DNA of 64,000 bases, taken from the NCBI GenBank assembly GCA_029224185.1, contig CM055189.1, forward strand, positions 27,378,457-27,442,456, written 5' to 3'. A program made the position numbers and the translations under genes. Each line of letters opens with the position of its first letter. The stretch's first letter is position 1. The stretch is from Karalla daura. Its lineage: Eukaryota; Chordata; Actinopteri; Chaetodontiformes; Leiognathidae. The notes beneath the pieces were generated by a model. It was given only the letters and a program-made list of their open reading frames with translations. It was not told the origin of the DNA and made no database searches. Shown here one piece after another: positions 43,301-55,148 of the stretch.

Positions 43301-46300
43301 GGGAGGCCGACAGATGGCTGAGCTGGACTAGCCGACCTAACGGTGGAAACTTTTGCAAAGCTGCGACACTTTTGATAGCTCCGGAGAGGAGACGTCCATC
43401 GGTAATAAAAATGTCACAAATGAGAGGGGGCTGATCCCAAATTTTGCAGCCTTTTGACCGCGTGCCTCGGCCGTTTGCACGCAGTGGCTAGTTTTTGACC
43501 ATGGGCCCGCTGAGTTCCTTTGTTTCCCTTCGCTCGTCTGAGTTGAACTGGTCGAGGCGGTAACAGAAAATACTTAATGCAACACGAGGGTTGAGTGTCG
43601 TGGGATACTGGAAGCCAGAAGAGCTCGGAGCGCATTCCAGTGTGTGCTGCAGGCAATTAGCCCGCTCTCGTTTCACCTCCCTCAGCATGCAGTTCTTAAA
43701 GATTCTCCTTCCTCCTTCCCTGCTGGACCCGCACTGCCCTTGTACTGTCGCCTCAGCTGCTGCTGTTCTGCTGCGTCCCCTGTGAGATTTCACACGTCAC
43801 ATTTACTTTCATGGTGACGCTCAGCTTGGAACCACACCCTTATCACTGGGCCAAAGACAAACACCGCAGGGTGTGTCGCACATGCACGCACGTACAGTCT
43901 GTGTTCTGACCTGCAGAGTCGGTCTCGCAGGAAGCTGCGCTTGTGTCTAATCTACAGAGTCTTTGCAAGTCACAGGAAAGCAGATCTTTCTCTTTTTTCT
44001 CATTCCCTTTTTTCTCAAACCTCCTCTCGTTGTCAAAAAAAACCCCAAACAAACAACAAAAACGAAGGGCATCTCACCACATGGCCGTTCATGTGGATGT
44101 CTCAATGTGCGCGCAGAACCTGCGTGTGCGCTGCTGTGGAGGTGTGGAGTTCTTCACGCGCTCGGCACAGAAGGTGCGTGGATCACTGAGCCAAAAGTTC
44201 CTCCTGGTCGATGGGGACAGAGCCATCTCCGGTTCATACAGGTGAGCAGCCCACGCACACCTCCTTAGCATTGTAGCGTTCGTGAATTAAACATGGATCC
44301 AGTGACTGCGTGACATTTGGAAGGGTCACACAAGGAGCCGAAGCCATGGAACAGTCAATACAGCCACAAATCATCAGGCATCAGCGAAGCGGCTCACAAT
44401 CCAAACTCAAATTGAAAACTACAGCTGCCAAGTTCTTATACACCAGTTGGAAACCAGAGCACCCCTGCTCCAAGCGCCGAAGCATTGGCAAATGCTCCAT
44501 CATCATAAAACGTCATCTACATCAAACAATAAATCAGGCTGTCAAAGCGTTACACTGCACTGAATGTATGTTTCCATGTGTTATCACAGCTTCACTTGGT
44601 CTTCCTCCCGGCTGGATCGTAACCTCATCACTGTGATCACGGGGCAGGCGGTGGAGACCTTTGATCTGCAGTTTCGTGAGCTGTACCTCATGTCCCGGGG
44701 TGTGTCTCTCAACAAGGTTCCCATGGTGGATGAACCCATTCCCGAGCCTCTTCCTCAGGCCATGCCAGCACCCGTGTCGGCTGCCGTTGCTAGGAAGCTC
44801 ATCAATCCGAAATATGCCCTCGTTGCTACCGGAACCCACCCGAGTCCCTCGTCCTCTGACCAAAATTCGAGCAACAAAAACTCCCAGAATCCCGATGGGA
44901 AAAAGACATTAAAAGGACGTCTCAAGCATATCACTGAGGAGCCACCCCTTCATCCAGGACTGGCCAATCTGGAGAAAGCGTACCTGATCCCATACCTGCC
45001 CACCTGGCCAGAGCCGGATCCCCCAAGCGATGTGATTGGTTTCATCAACATCAGAGACGAAAAGCGAGCCAATCAGGTTCACCTACAGAGGTCGGAGCGG
45101 TTTGAGATGAGCCAGGCCATACGCTTCAGTGCGCCACTGGCGCTCCCAGCGCAGACTGAGACGCCTGCTACAAAACAAGGGTCTTCCACTCCTGCGAGTC
45201 CAGCAAGTGAACAGCAAGCACACACAGCTGGGGAGGATGGGCAAACTGATGCAGCAGCCTCCCCAGGGTCCCCTCGACAGCCAAGCACACCTTTGGCAGA
45301 GACAAGAGCCAAGGCACCCACTTCTCCATCAGGCGACGTTACTACTGAGTCAGGGTTAGAGTCAGAAGATACCAGTCGCACTCCAGAGATCCCACAGGCT
45401 GCAGCACCCCCTGTCCCAAAACAACGCACGCTCCAGTTAGTCATAGATCCCTCCTCCGCGGTGGAGCCAGGTCAGCCGCAGGTCACGCTGGTAAAAATGG
45501 ACCATATGGAAAGCGGAGATGGCCTGAGTGAGCAGGGAGCGCAGGAAGAGCTGAGACCAAGCCCAGGCTACCCACCATCCAAGGATGAGGGCAGGGACTC
45601 TGACGAGGGCAGGGACTCTGACGAGGGCAGGGACTCTGACGAGAGCAGGGACTCTGGCAGCAACGAGGAGGGCAGCCAAGACAGCACCAAGGTCATCTGT
45701 GACGGGGCCGCCAACGACGAGCCTTCCAGCACCTCCACCGCCTCCGAGGACGAGTTCTACGATTGCTCCCCCACTGAGGCCAAAGACCCACTGACCAACG
45801 GGGTGACCGCGGGGTCGGGGCGGGGCCACCGCCAAGGGGAAGGGGTCAACATGATGGCCCGCCTCTCCCAGAGCATGTTGGACCTGCGTCAGCCCAGCAG
45901 GACGGAGGACGCCTCCTCCCTCATCCTCCAGTCGCAGCAGCTCCGCGGACAGGGACAGCCCTCGCCTCATAGGCACATCGGCCAGGTGGGTAAAGAGCCG
46001 GCAGTGTCTAACAATGCAATTATCAGGTTTGTTCGCTTTTCAAGCAAAGATTCAGTTGCGGAAACAACGGGAGCGGAGGAGTAAGTAGCTGTCAGGTGTT
46101 AACCTAGATTACACCAGCAGCCAGATACGTACACAATGCTTTTCACAGACAACGAGAACCGAGGGGGTTCCCGGCGAAGCGAAAAGAAAGGTAAACCGTG
46201 CAAGGAGTGGGTGTGTTCCAGAGGTGGTATCAATAGTGTCGTGTCAGTTTTCTTCCCTTCCAGTTGAAAGCCGCTTGTGTGTGCGTGTTTGTGCGATTGA

Positions 46301-49300
46301 GCGCCCGCATGTGTGCATGCACCTGGATAGAGAGCTCGGCTGATCATGCCCGGGAGTATGATGAAGATGAAGGGCAGCATCTTCAGATAGGCTGCCAAGA
46401 TCGATGCCCCCTTGACATGGCTCATGTTCTTGGCCGACAGGGACCGTTGCACAATGACCTACACACACAGAGCAGAGACACACTGATCGGATAGTAAAGC
46501 ATCCACAAGAAGGCTATAAGTTTCATAATATATGTTGAAGGCAAAGCAAGAAACTGACAGATTGTCAAATTGACAAAGCTTAATGTGCCCATTACTATTT
46601 TTATTTAAAACGTATTTGTTACCATTACTGACAATTATTTAATCAGGATCTAGTAAGAGTAATTTATAGAGTTAATGATTTGAAGACCTTACATTTTGGA
46701 GATTTGAGAAGAATTCACATTAATGTCAAAATGAAAGTCAATTCATGGTAGATTTTTCTGTATTGAGAAGTTCATTTTGTTACGTATTGCATCATCACAT
46801 TTCTGCCCCGAGGCTTAATTTGCGCATAAAAGAAAGTGAAAGTACAAAGAATCTGACTGCGGGCTCAGTGTGTGATACATCTACAGGAAACTCTGAGGGG
46901 CTTATAGAGACGATGACGAAGGGCTGTCCACCAAACACAGCGCTGGCACCGAAGACGACGCGTGGGCCGAGGACGGTTCCTTGTTGCATCCCCCGCCCCC
47001 CCCCCCCTCCCCCTCCCGACTGAGCTGAGCTGTCCCACTGATCTCCCTCTGCTCTCTCTGTCTTCGTCTAGCTGTTCCAGGCCTCCGGGCCTCAAGCCGC
47101 CGATGTGCAGCACAGGGGAGCGAAAGTGGTCATCGCCAAACCGGGCAGCGTTCACCGGCCCGCCCGAGCGGCGGGCCCGGTGATCGGAGGACACCGTTAC
47201 TGGCAGCGCCAGGCGCTGCCGTCCGAGAGCGCCGGGGCGCGCTCCGGCCGCTCGCCGCGCCGCCACAGCCCGGGCTACAGGCACGTGGGCCACTCCTCGC
47301 CGCAGCCGCCGGCCAGCCCGTCGGGCTTGCTCGGAGTGTCGTTCTCGAAACTAAACAGCTTGAAACACTTGAGGGGCCGGGGCGGGACGACGTCGCAGAG
47401 GAAGGTGTCTCAGAACAACAAGCCTGCTAGGTAGAACAGCGGACCCTCTTCCGGTCCAGTGTTCCACTGGGGACTGCAGGGGATCTTCCGGCATGCGTGT
47501 TATTTCCTGTCTTCCCGTGCATGAACTTTTTCAATTAGGATTTATGGCTATTCCAAAAACAGTTGATCAGATGATTTTGTGTAAAAAAAAGTGTTATCAG
47601 TAAATGAACTACGTCGCCTCTTATTTCAGTGCTTCCTGACTAAGGGCTTTTTGATTGGGTAGCTTCAGTAATGTCTGACTGACATACTTATAGGAAATGA
47701 ACTGGTAAATGAAACAGCTGGTAAACTGTAGGCGTGTGTGGAGTGTTGACCGGTGTTGACAAACATGGATGTACCGGTACTGCAGTATTGTAAACAAAAC
47801 ATTGTGAACAAGTGTTTTTTTTCCTCATGTTTTTCTCTTTTTTTGTACAGCGCAAAAGGCAAAATTGCAACAAATCAGCCGATTATGTCCCCCGACTGTC
47901 AGGAGAGTCTGGCGCGGTGTCTGTGGTGCAAGGGAAGGGTTCTGTGTTGATGATTGCCACTTGTCTGCCAGATGCACTGGGCCTCTTGTGCAGAGCTGGT
48001 TTATAAACAGTTTTAAAAACTGATGGGATCCAAAGGTAATGTTTTGAATAAAGACAGTTTGTAGGAAATAACCCAGTTTGTTTGTTTTTTTACGCTGGAA
48101 AGGCTTCCGGAAAATGTAATTGAAGCTTTTCAGAAATCTCATATATACATACATATATATATTTATACACACACACACGCAATATTTTTTTGGTCTGAAG
48201 AAGCATGTGGTGGCCATTTGAGGATGTACACTACATGTATGTATGTGTGTGTGACTGTACCTGGTCAGAGCACCAGTACCAGGTGGCCAGTATGGTGAGT
48301 CCCAGGGTCATGCCAGGCCAAGGCAGGTCTCCGGTTACGGCGTCTCTGAACAGGTGCATGGCGTCCGGACGGGGCAGGTGGCAGGTGCTGTTGGGAATGA
48401 TTTTGCTTGGCACCGCCATGCTGTACACGCGCTCCAGGTTTCCATAGCCGCCAATCTTATTGAAGGCTGCGGGTCGTTTGCACACAACTGACGTTATACA
48501 GCCCTTGGATGAATTGCAGATACTGCGAGGAGTGACAATCATACAAACCCGTGATGGTGAGGATAATTGCTCCTATTATCATGACAAACGTCTGCAGGGT
48601 GTCGGTGTAGATGACGGCAGCAAGACCACCTGAAGGAAAGCACGCGCGTGGTGGGGATCTTACTTGACAGCATCTCAGATGTAACCAGGTGTGTTCGGGC
48701 ATTTGCATACCTGCAATAGTGTAGAGAGCTGTGACCACCAGCATGAGCACGGTGGACAGGTAGAGGTTCCAGCCCAAGCACACCTGAACGAACAAGGCTC
48801 CGGAGTATAGGTCAGTCTGGAGACAGAAACACGGCATGTCTGTTGACATGTGGAGCGACGCTTCAGACTCAGAGCAGGGGATGTTGCAGGACGCTGCCAT
48901 ACCGATATCTTTGTGAAGACGGACAGCAACAGCGAGAGGACAGCCAGGTATGTCCGTATTCGCTCTCCTCCAAAGCGGCGGCCCAAGTACTCTGGCATAG
49001 TGACAATCTGAGGCACAAACATTTAGGTATCTTTGTCACAGCGCACACAACTGCACAGATACAGGCAGAGAAATGAGCATGACCGTTAGCAGCCAGTTAG
49101 TTAGCGACCAAATGTCGGTATGCTCAAGTGTTAACAGGTAATTTATGCCCTTTGCTGAAAGATAATTGCCTGAGTGTGTGTGTGCATGTGTATGCGTATG
49201 TGCATGGTGAACTGTAACACCCTGTTGGGGAATTTTCGAGGCATCAGGTCTTTTGGCATGTGTTCCTGCTGAACCAGCCGTGACATGCAGAGGCATGGGT

Positions 49301-50515
49301 GTGTGCGTGTCTGTATGCATGTGTTTGTGTGTGCGTGCAGACAGACGAACCCCTGAGGAGATGTAGACTGGTACAAATACCCAAGCCAGAGCCAGCAATA
49401 CATAAGTGGCCTGAGAGAGAAAGGAAAATACATAGAGAGAGAGAGAGAGAGAGAGAATGAGAGCAGCTCTGTAACTCAGCCAGATGATATCCTTACTCCT
49501 GCTGCTGTCCCCTGCAGGTGGCTGCCTGTGCATGCATCCGCTGCAGAATTTACATGACCTATGAACACCGTAAAACTAATTTGACCTCATCAGTCTAGAC
49601 AGTGATTCAGAAAGAGAACATCCACTACGATGCGTCACCTGTACTCTTTGCAAACACTACAAACACATTGGTTATTTCATTGTCTGTCCTTTTAGGGGCC
49701 TACGTACAAGGGACCAGAACATGCAGATGGAGTAGCAAGTATTGCTTCATTCCAGACAATAAGAATATGAAAAGCATCTCATGATGTTTGGGTGAGTGTG
49801 TGTTGACTTACATTCCATTCAAATCCAGCAACAGCGATACCTCCAGCAGCTCCGGTCCCAGCCAGACCGATAAACAGACCTGAGCCCTCTGAGCTGGCAA
49901 AGAGAGACGCTCCGATCTATGCAAATAGTGATAGAGGACGTGTGCAAAGATATTTTAATCTGAATTTGAAAAAGCGGGATGACTTCTTTTTGCAGAAAAA
50001 GATGATTCAATTCATTAAATCAGTTAAATCAAACATCTGTAAGATCTGAAAAGTAGTAGCCCTTTTCCCCACTGACCCATGAGTATGAATTATAAAGTAT
50101 AAAGAAGTATAAAGAATAATCTACCAGCATTCAAATATGAAATATCACAATTTGCTTTTCAATTTGCTGAACTTGACTCATCTCACGACTGATCAGTAAT
50201 CTCGATGGTTACGCACACACCGGCACTCACTCACCGGCCACCAAGCCATGTCTCGTCCAGCCAGGAAATATCCATTCAGTGTATTCCTGCTCACCCTACA
50301 TGATGACTGACAAAGTATATCGTTACACAAAGCACAGAGGTGTCTGCACACTCACTCACACACGCACACACACACACGCATACATGTGGGGAAAAACAGA
50401 TTCTCACCCAGATGCCGACAGCGAGGTTGAGCAGAAAGTAGGTTGCTATGACAATAATGTCAGAAAAGCTGAAGGAGTGCCGCAGGTCGTAGAAGTTGAC
50501 GGTGGAGTTAGACAT
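35653..50515 (-). CDS. slc5a10: Sodium/sugar cotransporter SGLT5 (solute carrier family 5 member 10)
   Basis: Plasma-membrane Na+-coupled mannose/fructose transporter with about 14 TM helices. Fifteen exons: 50408-50515, 50235-50306, 49812-49916, 49351-49410, 48903-49007, 48711-48816, 48549-48629, 48261-48466, 46323-46458, 39871-39978, 39631-39781, 39361-39529, 36958-37173, 35949-36042, 35653-35846; 1911 nt, in frame, 636 residues. Landmarks: [135 protein letters not shown], and a final NIFLYAYFA helix. The family Na+-site region ([12 protein letters not shown]) is intact. fam83g lies on the opposite strand inside introns 8-9. The order grap-slc5a10-fam83g matches human. Confidence 0.95.
37178..37209. 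repeat. (CA)n at the slc5a10 exon 13 acceptor
   Basis: In transcript sense a UG repeat runs directly into GCAG at 37174-37177, replacing the polypyrimidine tract of the exon at 36958-37173. Confidence 0.9.
37210..39360. other. slc5a10 intron 12, 2.2 kb
   Basis: No exon is seen. A (CT)n tract lies at 37345-37380, a (CA)n at 38177-38200, and a segment at about 38215-38310 (TTTGGACTGTGGGGGACAGTGCATGCAAACTCCACAC) resembles the abundant fish repeat with 'TTTGGACTGTGGGAGGAAACC...CATGCAAACTCCACAC'. It is a degraded LINE/SINE-type fragment. Confidence 0.5.
40450..41219 (+). promoter_or_regulatory. fam83g CpG-rich promoter and 5' UTR region
   Basis: A GC- and CpG-rich block directly upstream of the fam83g ATG, inside slc5a10 intron 9. 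It includes a short (CAG)n at 40748-40768, and a possible noncoding donor CAGGTGAGG at about 40908-40916. TSS not determined. Confidence 0.5.
41220..47434 (+). CDS. fam83g: FAM83G / PAWS1 (DUF1669 scaffold protein)
   Basis: Pseudo-phospholipase-D scaffold known to bind CK1 kinases and SMAD1 and to act in WNT/BMP signalling. Five exons: 41220-41717, 43083-43250, 44117-44241, 44590-45985, 47072-47434; 2550 nt, in frame, 849 residues (human 823). It begins MALSQIQCLDDHHVNWRVSE, nearly identical to the human start. DUF1669 spans about 1-300 (LDLGWPEAISYRGVTR, HIKEVVRKSI, VVMDAFTDVDIFRDLL, GGVEFFTRSAQK, SYSFTWSSSRLDRNLITVITGQAVETFDLQFRELYLMS). The phenylalanines of the FTDVDIF segment fit the CK1-binding region. 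The C-terminal two-thirds is disordered, with a tandem DEGRDS repeat at about 596-619. The last exon encodes GVSFSKLNSLKHLRGRGG, matching the human C-terminus. Reading through the exon 4 donor instead meets a stop at 46084. Confidence 0.95.
41718..43082. other. fam83g intron 1
   Basis: About 1.4 kb, no exon seen. Ends in a UG-rich tract (43060-43080) before the exon 2 acceptor GTAG. Confidence 0.5.
45584..45655 (+). repeat. Four tandem 18-bp coding repeats in fam83g
   Basis: Four near-identical copies of GAYGAGGGCAGGGACTCT encode (DEGRDS)3 followed by DESRDS. The acidic/serine repeat is in frame within the disordered region and offers repeated CK2-type acidic serine sites. A likely expansion-prone stretch. 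Confidence 0.95.
48047..48052 (+). other. fam83g poly(A) signal AATAAA
   Basis: AATAAA about 610 bp after the fam83g stop, inside slc5a10 intron 8. If used, the fam83g 3' UTR ends about 200 bp from slc5a10 exon 8 (48261-48466). Confidence 0.5.
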
Positions 50516-51554
50516 CTTCAGTGGTCCACAACAATGCGTGCACACTCAGAAACACACTAGAAGCATGCACGTTCAGCCTCCCGAATTAGCTTTCCCTTGC
50601 AGACATGTACAAACACACACACACATACACCTGTTGAATCCAACCCTCAGTCTTGTGCAGTCGGCCTTATCAACTCCCTCTCGTAATATGCCCTATAGGC
50701 TGACTTTGCAAACACTGTGGAAGACAATTACAACACATCACACTGTGAAAAACAAACAAGCAAACATTAGAACGAAGACACACACACACACAAACACAAA
50801 CAGACGCTTGTCCTTGGTTAGGTCCCTCGTCAGTGGAACAAGGAACCAACCTCAGTGATGGCAGCGCTGTATGTGTGAAGAGGGCAGTCCCTGGGCTGAA
50901 TTGATGATTAAACGCATCACCTTAATGTGGCACCTGCACTGCTGACACACATGCTGTGCTAGGTGATAATGGAGTGCACAGTATGGGTTGCGTGTGGAAT
51001 ACGGCAGATGCTCATGTGGACCAGAGTCCACACTGATGCACCACACGCGCACACACACACACACACACGCACATGCAGATGGTCAATCATTGGCAATGAC
51101 AGGTTAATAATCATTAGCGTCTAAATACAAAAACATCTGCTGGTAAGTGCTACACATCAGTGAAAGTAGTTATTTTCTGCCAGTTTCACAACTATGCAGA
51201 AGAAGGGTTTTACTCCACCACCTATTTTACTGGGAGTGATAGATGTTTGATTATCTACTTACCATACTACTAGTATGGTCATGTTGCAAAAGGTTGCAAG
51301 ATATGTATGATGTGTGCACACCAGTAGTAATGTCAGAAAGAAATGCCAGCTTGTGGAGTTTCCTTGTGATTAGGACTGTCTTGTAGTTTGAGGGGAAATC
51401 TCACCACAAAAGTTAACTTCTTCCAACTATGAATGAAACAGGTGGAAGTTCACAAATTACATCCTGTGTAACTGTAATTAAGTGGGTTTTTTTTGTTTAT
51501 CTATATAGTTGCTGCCGTGTCATTCGTTTGACCTGTATGAAGTCCTTTTGATTT
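50516..51554. other. Upstream flank of slc5a10
   Basis: Presumed promoter side of slc5a10 with several CA tracts (50608-50624, 50778-50800, 51040-51070). No exon recognised. Confidence 0.4.
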
Positions 51555-52300
51555 TGTCCATTTTGTCATTCGAACATAGTCTGAAAAGGCCAGTCTGAAA
51601 TGTGCAGTTTTGCTCTAATGAAGGGGTCTGGGGGAGTCAGCAAACCAGCAGCATCACGTATGACCACCATTTGCCTCACACAAGGCAACACATCTCCTCG
51701 TGGCTTATGGAATGTTGGTCCATTCCTCTTCAGTGTCTGTGCCAAGTTGTTGAATATTTGCAGGAACTGGAACACGCCGTCATATACGCCAATCCAGAGC
51801 ATCCCGAACATGCTCAATGGGTGACATGTCCGGTGAGTATGCTGGCCATACAAGGAACTGGGATATTTCAGGCTTCCGGGAATTGTGTACAGATCCTTGC
51901 CACACGGGGCTGTGCATCATCATGCTGCAACATGGGGTGATGGTCCTGGCACGACAATTGGCCTCAGGATCTTGTCACGGTATCTCTGTGCATTCAAAAT
52001 GCCATCAATAAATGAACCTGTGTTCATTTATGATAACCGCTCACCCACACGACACTACACATGCCCGCTGCCATCTCCCCCGAACAGTGAAAACCATGAA
52101 GAGAACACCTTGCGACAACAGACTGTTTGTGCAGAAATTCTTTAGTTATGCAAACTGGTTGTTGCAGCAGCTGTCCAGGTGGCTGGTCTCAGACCATTAT
52201 GGAGGTCAACATGCTGGATGTGGAAGTCCTGGGCTGGTGTGGTTACACGTACATGTTGTTACACATCACCTTTGGAGACGGCTTGTGGTACAGTTTTAGT
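51555..52300 (-). mobile_element. Second Tc1/mariner-like transposon relic, different family
   Basis: The sequence matches a very common fish Tc1-like transposase gene read antisense: CACAAGGCAACACATCTCCTCG, ATGTTGGTCCATTCCTCTTCAGTG, GAACTGGAACACGCCGTC, GAGCATCCCGAACATGCTCAATGGGTGACATGTC-GGTGAGTATGCTGGCC, then internal deletions, CCGCTCACCCACACGAC, and a final block ending CTTTGGAGACGGCTTGTGGTAC. Blocks are in the expected order but large parts are missing. No complete TIRs were located. Confidence 0.75.
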
Positions 52301-53739
52301 CTTTTTGTGCATGAATAGTAGATATCTTAGCCGGGGACATTTTTTGCATATACATACATACATATGTACATATGTATTGCACAATTTTTGCACTTTTTTT
52401 TCACAGTTTTATTGTTTCATTTTTCATTATATTATACTAGAATATTTTGTAAGATGTTATTTTATTATATTGAACCACTAGGCGTTTACCTTCTCAAATT
52501 TCAGCTCTCTAAAACAGAAATTGCTTCTTTTTTTTTTACTGTCAACATATCTGCACTCCTCCCGCTCAGTGACGGCCTGAGGGCAAAGAGAGCAAAATGA
52601 CTTCTTCCTTTTGTGCTCCCTGATGTGAAATTAACTCTCACTAACCGTGTCGCACACAAGCTGCAGGCCGGTGTTTGCCTACTACAGGGAGCAGATGGTG
52701 GCAACAGACACCCATCCCCACACACATCATCATTAATCTCTTTCTCTCCCTCTCACTCACACACACAGAACAAAACGTCAGCCCTAAGATGAGCAACATG
52801 ACTTTAAGTAGATTTCACAAAGTTATAGAAATTCGTCATCTAATGTATCCATTCACGATAAGCATAAAGACGAGGCTCTTTGTATCTAGTAAACTCAAAA
52901 AGGTGAATCCGGTGGGTTTGGAACTGTATATTATTATGTTTTCAGTTTCAGTAAAGTACATGTTGTTAAGTTGAAAACATTTTTCTCATAAAGTCCATGT
53001 AATTGTGTCTTTCGTTATGAGTGTTAGTTCATCAGAAACTATTTAGGTGATTGTGATTGAAGTACTTATTGCAGCCGGAGGGTGGCAGCACTCAAAAAAG
53101 TGAATCGGGGGGGTTGTGATCTTTATTAGTGCTCCGGGAAGGAGCACTATTGTACTTCTGCGTGTTTGTCCTTCTTCTTCTTATAGCAAAATTTCGGTCA
53201 TCTGTAGCTCAAAAACGCTTCATCGCATACACACACAAATGATACATCAAAACGTGCGGACAAGTTATAAAGAAGTTTTGTTCGTGACACTCTCCCGGAC
53301 ACGTTGATCCGAATCCAAATTTTGACAAAGCTCCACAAAGAAATAACACTCTTTGGCTCTGCAAAAAAAAAAAATCCCATAAGAAATGAATGGGAAAAAG
53401 CGAGCAATTTCAAAAAATAACCCTCAAACAAACGTTCGCCGTAAAGTCACACATTGTCGTAGAAACTTCATTCAAACTTCAAAACTTGTTGTACCTGACG
53501 GGATGTTGATCGTTTTTTTTATCCAGGCCCTCTCAAAAACATGTGGGCTTGGTCTTTTCAATGCAGGCAAAAAACGTCCCGCATTGGAGGGTGTCATTGT
53601 TGGCAACCCTACCCTCATATTTGCTATCAGTTAACAAGCATGAGGCTTTAGTTGTCACTGAAAACCTTTGTATTGGTCCGTGGCTCGAGGGCTACAAGTC
53701 AGTCAGACTATTCTTTGCAGTCCTGCTAGTGAAGGATAC
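52301..53739. other. Repeat-rich gene-free interval
   Basis: No gene is supported. About 53110-53545 resembles a dispersed fish repeat (starts GTGCTCCGGGAAGGAGCAC, a 20-bp near-palindrome, and includes CATAAGAAATGAATGGGAAAA shared with 6830-6850). 53523-53568 is the inverted counterpart of 15385-15430. Confidence 0.5.
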
Positions 53740-54316
53740 TAGGGCTGCTCGATTATGGAACAAATTGTAATCCTGATTATTTGGGTCAATATTGAAATCA
53801 CAATTTTTCTACTACTACAACGTTTCGATGATACTACAGTGTTTCGTAGTATCCCCTTGCGGTGCAGCCACTACTAGCATGTTTCTGCTCCTCGCTGGAT
53901 CCTCAAACCTAAAGCGCCCCCAGACAATGGACTTGACTTTGCCTTTCTCGTTCACCACACGCTGTAGCTGCCCCCCCTTCTGCCATCCCTATTCGTGCTG
54001 AGTCTTTAAATTCCAGGGCTAGATTATACACAGCACAGGACCTGCCTCGCTCTTGCCGGGAGAGTTTGTAGCTACGGCAGGGGCAGGTGTGCGCATGCAC
54101 GTCGTCATTCAGACCGCAAGACAAAATTCTTGCAAAATTCAAAATTCAATTCAATTCAATTCAAAATTCTTGCAAAATTCAAAAATTCAAAATTCTTGCA
54201 AAGCAGAACATGCTAAATAGTTTTTTTTTTTTCTTGATTGTACTATTTTGGTGATCGTTAGGAGCCAAAATCAAAATCCAAATCGAAATTGAAATTTGAT
54301 GAATTGCACAGCCCTA
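53740..54316. mobile_element. hAT-like non-autonomous element (577 bp) with TIRs and 8-bp target duplication
   Basis: It starts TAGGGCTG at 53740 and ends CAGCCCTA at 54316, perfect 8-bp inverted termini with further partial pairing. Flanks are AAGGATAC (53732-53739) and AAGGATTA (54317-54324), agreeing at the first six of eight positions, as expected for an aged 8-bp hAT target duplication. Internally it has tandem AAATTCAA/TTCTTGCAAAATTC units (54120-54200) and no transposase. Confidence 0.75.
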
Positions 54317-54544
54317 AAGGATTATTCTTGAAGATGTGACTGGCAATTGAGTTATATGTAAGTACAATTACCTTAACGGTGTTGTTTTTGTGCTTTACTT
54401 TTATATACTTTTTTAGATTGCCAGGTTTGTGACTTTGTGTTTGCCTTTAGAAGTGAGTGCTGGTCAGGGAGCATTCACTATTTTTGTCCTATATTGTTAG
54501 TTCGACTCCCTCCTTTCTTGTGTCCTGTCCTGGCAGAATCATAG

Positions 54545-55148
54545 TAACACAATGTTTGCTTTTGAAGGTTCCCCTTTGTCGTGCACTTTGCCATCAACAC
54601 TGACATGTCAATGTCGATGATCCCTGTGTTGCTCGAAGGTCAGCAATATGTCCCGACCTACAGATTTGGCCAGGACCACTTGGAGCTTTTATTTAACTCC
54701 ATCAGAGCGTCCATTAGGGTTCATAATATATATTTACCAGCCACACCACTAAAATGAAATCAAGTTTCAGCAAATGCTTTTGTTTGTCGGTCCATATATA
54801 TATGTGTATACATATTTTTTTGTGTGCACAAATTTCACAACTTTCACATAACTTTTCACACAACTTTTCACATGTCTCAAACTGAAAGCATTTAAAAAAA
54901 ATGTCTGCATGTTTGCAGAACTCATCACTACTGATACAGTCAAATTGTTTGATCATCTTTTTCTCTTCATCTTTTCTTTTCGTTGCAGGGGCAATGTTAC
55001 AGCACAGGATGGCACAGAGTCCCTAACAGCGACCATTGACACCTCCACAAGCCTGTCAGCTGTAGATGTGTCCTGTGCAGCAGGAGAAGACCGTTTGCAG
55101 ACGTCCCTATCCAATCATGATTCCAACTTCGACCATGTGTCTGTGTAA
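54545..55148 (+). mobile_element. P-element/THAP9-like transposase relic
   Basis: Plus-strand pieces at about 54585-54720 (FAINTDMSM..., then YRFGQDHLELLFNSIRAS) and 54985-55148 (GNVTAQDGTESL... to a stop at 55148) match the C-terminal half of THAP-type P-element transposases, where the motif is -QDHLELFF-AIR-. The expected GGWNNNPT segment between them is missing and replaced by about 270 bp of AT-rich sequence. The relic is broken. Confidence 0.6.
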
